The notes under the pieces were generated by a model, which saw only the letters and a list, made by a program, of their open reading frames with translations, was not told the origin of the DNA and did no database searches. Shown here one piece after another: positions 60,911 through 64,000 of a DNA stretch of 64,000 bases. Position 1 is the first letter of the stretch, and the number at the start of each line of letters is the position of its first letter. The stretch is from Oscillospiraceae bacterium (GTDB taxonomy: Bacteria; Bacillota; Clostridia; Oscillospirales; Ruminococcaceae), in NCBI GenBank assembly GCA_017427265.1, contig JAFRTG010000004.1:35459-99458 (forward strand), in the 5' to 3' direction. The translations under genes and the position numbers were made by a program.

Positions 60911-62002
60911 TTACAACCGCAGACACATACTGTTCATCAGCTTCCGTTCGTGGGTACGGTCAGGGTGAACATATCTGTTCAATGTAAGATTTACAGTACT
61001 GTGACCGAGGATAGCGGACAGAGTTTTAGCATCAAAGCCATGTTCAGCACAATTTGTGGCGAATGTGTGCCGGAGACAATGATAATTACAGTATTCCGTA
61101 TCAGCCAACTGCAATATCTTCTTATAGCGGTACTGTATTGTTCTAGGTTCAACAGGCTTGCCTTTACCTGACAGGATAAAACAATCAGCTTCATTTCGGA
61201 ATGTTTCAAAGTATTCCCACAGCGCATCTGGAATTGCTATATCTCGAAATGAAGTTGCAGACTTCGGAGTTGTAATGACTATTTGGGTTTTCTTGTTGCC
61301 GTTAGGAGAACTGATTCGCTGAACTGTTCTGCGTATATGCAGTATTTTATGCTGGAAGTCCACATCTTCCCATTTCAAGCCACAAAGCTCACCGATACGC
61401 AAGCCCATACAAAGAGAAAGCAGGATACCGAAAGCTGTCAGCGACATATTTGCTTTCAGGTAGTCTATAAGCCGTTTCTGTTCTGTATCGCTGATTCGGT
61501 TAATTTGCTTCCTCTCTACTTTTGGCAGTACAACATTCTTCAATGACAGTCTAAATCCGTATTCTTCCTGTGCATAACGGAGCATTGATTTGAAAACCGT
61601 AATAATATCTCTTACATAACTCGCAGATAAGCCGTCTGCGAGTTTTCTGTTGATAAAAGCATTGATACGTCCTGCCGATAGGTCAGCACACGGAATCTCA
61701 GAGAATACGGGGAGAATATGCTTCTCAAACTTCACCTTGTAATTGACAAATGAGGACTCCTTGACACGATTTACAGCAGCATTCAGCCATTCTTCATATG
61801 CTTTCCCGACAGTGATATATCTGCCCGAAAGAAAGCGTGATGTCACCTCGCGTCCGATCATCACCTTGCTCTCTGCTTCTTCGTATGTCCTGCCATAGAC
61901 ATACTGATACTGCGACTTTCCGCTTCCGTCATAGCCTATACAAAACTTTCCCATAAACCTTCCATCTTTACGAATTGTAATATTCACAGCCTTGTTATCC
62001 AT
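60911..62002 (-). CDS. Tyrosine recombinase/integrase of an integrative element
   Basis: A 363-residue phage/ICE-type integrase. The N-terminal AP2-like DNA-binding region covers about 1-60, the SAM-like core-binding domain about 65-165, and the catalytic domain 170-363. It has arginine in GLRIGELCGL (near 200), H-x-x-R in HCLRHTFAT (near 310), GHS (near 333) and the tyrosine in NRYVHP (near 343). The ATG at 62002 has GGAGGG 7 nt upstream. The frame extends to 62068 through a TTG. Composition differs from the core genes. With the relaxase to the right, it marks one end of an integrative and conjugative or mobilizable element. Confidence 0.93.
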   Translation of the reverse strand: MDNKAVNITIRKDGRFMGKFCIGYDGSGKSQYQYVYGRTYEEAESKVMIGREVTSRFLSGRYITVGKAYEEWLNAAVNRVKESSFVNYKVKFEKHILPVFSEIPCADLSAGRINAFINRKLADGLSASYVRDIITVFKSMLRYAQEEYGFRLSLKNVVLPKVERKQINRISDTEQKRLIDYLKANMSLTAFGILLSLCMGLRIGELCGLKWEDVDFQHKILHIRRTVQRISSPNGNKKTQIVITTPKSATSFRDIAIPDALWEYFETFRNEADCFILSGKGKPVEPRTIQYRYKKILQLADTEYCNYHCLRHTFATNCAEHGFDAKTLSAILGHSTVNLTLNRYVHPDRTHERKLMNSMCLRL

Positions 62003-62171
62003 TGAGTAACCCTCCACGCTTTCATATTTCGGTATATTGCACATTTCAAATATACGCACTGTATGCAAACTGCCGATTTTTCAAAATTGCCTTGAATTAT
62101 TTGACGAAATAGAGTATAATTGTTTTATAGAAATTGTGACAATCTTTCAACTTTCTATATCACAGTACTCT

Positions 62172-62197
62172 TTTCGTTAAATTGCAGATTTCGAGAA
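62172..62197 (-). repeat. Right copy of the 26-bp inverted repeat
   Basis: Reverse-complement partner of 60821-60846 (25 of 26 identical), 170 nt upstream of the integrase start. Matching ends at the edges of the 26 bp, so this is a defined site and not a longer duplication. Confidence 0.85.
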
Positions 62198-62262
62198 ATC
62201 GGCTATGGTCATTATAAAGGGTTACTGCGCAGATATTGCGCCGTATGCGCGCTGAATATGTG

Positions 62263-62305
62263 AAAAAGCTCCTTACGATCTCTGGTATCAGAAATCATAG
62301 GGAGC
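62263..62305 (-). terminator. Probable terminator of the small mobile-element gene
   Basis: Read leftward, GCTCC and GGAGC pair around a long partly paired loop and are followed by TTTTTC. A further hairpin at about 62326-62352 lies just before it. Confidence 0.6.
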
Positions 62306-62358
62306 ATTATTGTGTATATAGCAAGAGGACCTTGCCGCAGCAATGCCCTCTGCTTTTG

Positions 62359-62571
62359 TTATTCGTTCTCGTCGCTGCACTCGTCAAGCCCATGAAGTAG
62401 CTGAATGTATACGCACTCTGCCTGGTCATGCTCCTCTCCGTCGGTTGACATCATGAGTTCAAGGAAATAGGCTTTTGCTTCTTCGTAGTCCGTCCAGACT
62501 TCACGCCTGCCGTTGCAGATAGTAGTGACCTTGCGTGATCTCGGCATTGCTAATTCAGGTGTTTTCAGCAT
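62359..62571 (-). CDS. Small mobile-element protein, 70 residues
   Basis: A short acidic soluble protein beginning MLKTPELAM, with the block WTDYEEAKAYFLELM in the middle and an acidic C-terminus. GGAGGT about 9 nt upstream fixes the ATG. Similar small proteins sit beside relaxase genes in clostridial integrative elements, but I cannot name a function. It lies between the relaxase and the integrase, in the same direction. Confidence 0.75.
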   Translation of the reverse strand: MLKTPELAMPRSRKVTTICNGRREVWTDYEEAKAYFLELMMSTDGEEHDQAECVYIQLLHGLDECSDENE

Positions 62572-62708
62572 AGTTATGTACCTCCTGTGATTTAGTGTAG
62601 ATACATTATATCCCATTAAAAGGCGGGAGTCCAGCCCTGCGAAGTTATTGTAATAATAATTGTGCAGGGCGCAGCAATATTATAAAAATCCTCGGTGCAA
62701 TGCGCCTA

Positions 62709-64000
62709 TTATTCAAGGTCATTCCGTTTACGCTTCTGCTGTTGTACTCGGCTCTGTTCATGGCGGAGATATTCCTCGATCGTCCTCGTCGCTTCGGACA
62801 GCTCACGGGACTTCTTATCTGCCTGATTGTATTCCGTATTTTTCTTCGACAGCTTTTTCTGCAAAGATGCGATATGCTTTTCAAGATTTTCGACTTTCGG
62901 AATATTGCCTGACGGGTAAAGCTCCAAAACCTGTTTGCAGGTTTCGTGATATTCGGCAATATCGCCGCCGTGTTCCTTGCGGTACTTTTTTTCCTCTCGA
63001 CCGCTGAGGGCTTTCAGTTCCTCTCCGATATGCTTGACCTTGCGATATTTTTTCAGCACTTTCAGTTTTTCTTGCAAATCTTTGATCTGTGCGTTCAGGT
63101 CATTCAGCTCACCGACAAGATGCGCCCTTTCAATAAATGCCGCCATCGCAGCACCACGAACCTGATTCGGCTCAACGCCGTATGCGGTGATAATATTTTT
63201 TGCGATGCTTGCCACCTTCATATTGCCACGGTCGATAGCATCACGGACAAACTTGTTCTCCTCAGCTTTCGGAGTGATTTGTCTGACTTTGATTCTCGGA
63301 ACATATATCATACCGCCCATATACTGTGCGATACGCCCTTTGATCTGCTCGGTTTCATAATACCACCCCAGCGTCCGGCTACGGGTGAACTTCGCTCTCG
63401 GATTGCGTTCCTTTTGCTCTGCAAGCATAAATTTCAGGTCTATCTTATGGTCGGGATTGTATTCGTAGAGTATGCCGAAATCGGAGCATTTTGTAAGGAA
63501 ATCCTCAAAGTTTTCGCTGACCTTGATTACCTGATCTATCGTGAATTTCAGTTTTGCTTTCCACGATAATCCCTGCCGGCTCATATCCCATTCCCAATGG
63601 TTCTTACCCTTACTCATTTCGGGATGTTCGATCACGGATAAATGATGCTGATGGCAAACCTCGTCCGTGATGTTCATGAGTTTCTGAAATGACCTGTCCT
63701 GCTTGGTAGTCCTGCGGTTTTCGTGCGTTTCAAAAGTCCTGCCGTCGATGCAATTCGTATTGTTGAAAACGCAATGCAAGTGGGTATGCTCCTTGTCGAT
63801 GTGGCAGGTCATGAAATACTGATACTCGCCTTTGAGAAACTGCTCACATATCTCCTGACCGAGCTGCAATGCTCGCTCCGGCGTGATCTCCCCAGGCTTG
63901 AAACTCACGATAAAATGCTGGGCGAGAACGGAGCTTCTGCCTGTGCCGTTCACCCTGATTTCTTCATAGTCACGGTGAGCCTGTTCGGGATCGGCGCTGC
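62709..64000 (-). CDS. MobA/VirD2-type relaxase, 5' end cut by window edge
   Basis: The frame is open to the right edge without a start with good support, so the N-terminus (including the catalytic tyrosine) lies outside. About 430 residues are visible. The HUH metal site is HIDKEHTHLH near the visible start. The middle is helical, with RTLGWYYETEQIKGRI. The last 150 residues are a charged coiled coil. Relaxases nick the origin of transfer and lead the strand into the recipient. A GTG at 63953 is in frame but would remove the normal N-terminal part. The oriT and mobC-like gene are expected to the right. Confidence 0.9.
   Translation of the reverse strand, partial: SADPEQAHRDYEEIRVNGTGRSSVLAQHFIVSFKPGEITPERALQLGQEICEQFLKGEYQYFMTCHIDKEHTHLHCVFNNTNCIDGRTFETHENRRTTKQDRSFQKLMNITDEVCHQHHLSVIEHPEMSKGKNHWEWDMSRQGLSWKAKLKFTIDQVIKVSENFEDFLTKCSDFGILYEYNPDHKIDLKFMLAEQKERNPRAKFTRSRTLGWYYETEQIKGRIAQYMGGMIYVPRIKVRQITPKAEENKFVRDAIDRGNMKVASIAKNIITAYGVEPNQVRGAAMAAFIERAHLVGELNDLNAQIKDLQEKLKVLKKYRKVKHIGEELKALSGREEKKYRKEHGGDIAEYHETCKQVLELYPSGNIPKVENLEKHIASLQKKLSKKNTEYNQADKKSRELSEATRTIEEYLRHEQSRVQQQKRKRNDLE

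Larger units (their letters stand above)
62069..62358. other. Intergenic region upstream of the integrase
   Basis: It contains a rightward promoter-like pair TTGAAT (62092-62097) and TATAAT (62115-62120) with a 17-bp spacer but no gene to drive, the second inverted-repeat copy, and terminator-like hairpins serving the small leftward gene at 62359. The rightward promoter could make an antisense or regulatory RNA (speculative). Confidence 0.5.

Overview
The window looks like chromosomal DNA of an anaerobic, Gram-positive, Ruminococcus-like member of the Oscillospiraceae (inference). The signs are four proteins with dockerin-type Ca-binding repeats, an anaerobic class III ribonucleotide reductase, Gls24/FakA and UPF0735-type ACT proteins typical of Firmicutes, strong GGAGG ribosome binding sites, and sigma-A promoters that nearly all have a 17-bp spacer. 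I saw no rRNA, tRNA or CRISPR array.

Left part (1-20.4 kb): the 3' end of a Csm6-like gene, an exported SH3 protein, a leftward FAD/Fe-S glycerol-3-phosphate dehydrogenase-like triad with an iron alcohol dehydrogenase, a small (p)ppGpp synthetase, a heterodimeric ABC exporter, an exported carbohydrate-binding dockerin protein, and a 2381-residue BspA-type leucine-rich-repeat protein with coiled-coil and acidic tandem repeats.

Middle part (20.4-43 kb) is mostly core metabolism: gls24-fakA, queH, an XRE/membrane/zinc-ribbon protein, serC and serA, hom with an ACT regulator, an nrdG-nrdD-trxB operon behind tandem NrdR boxes (NrdD carries a fused glutaredoxin-like domain), and leuACDB behind a leader with a terminator. 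A lipoprotein, an aminotransferase, a CPBP protease and a proline-rich repeat protein follow.

Right part (43-55.5 kb) is a cell-surface and signalling region. One ECF sigma operon includes a large membrane sensor, a tiny membrane protein and an ABC transporter. Next come two dockerin-bearing SGNH esterases and a further dockerin protein, beside a second ECF sigma/anti-sigma pair whose ectodomain resembles a cohesin.

From about 56 kb the sequence becomes A+T-richer and accessory. A leftward run encodes small zinc-ribbon proteins, a lipoprotein, an SPFH protein, a membrane protein and a TPR protein. It ends beside a tyrosine recombinase flanked by a 26-bp inverted repeat and a MobA-type relaxase cut by the right edge, which is the end of an integrative or mobilizable element. 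The best candidates for something undescribed are the zinc-ribbon/SPFH module, the ECF system with a cohesin-like sensor, and the two giant repeat proteins.
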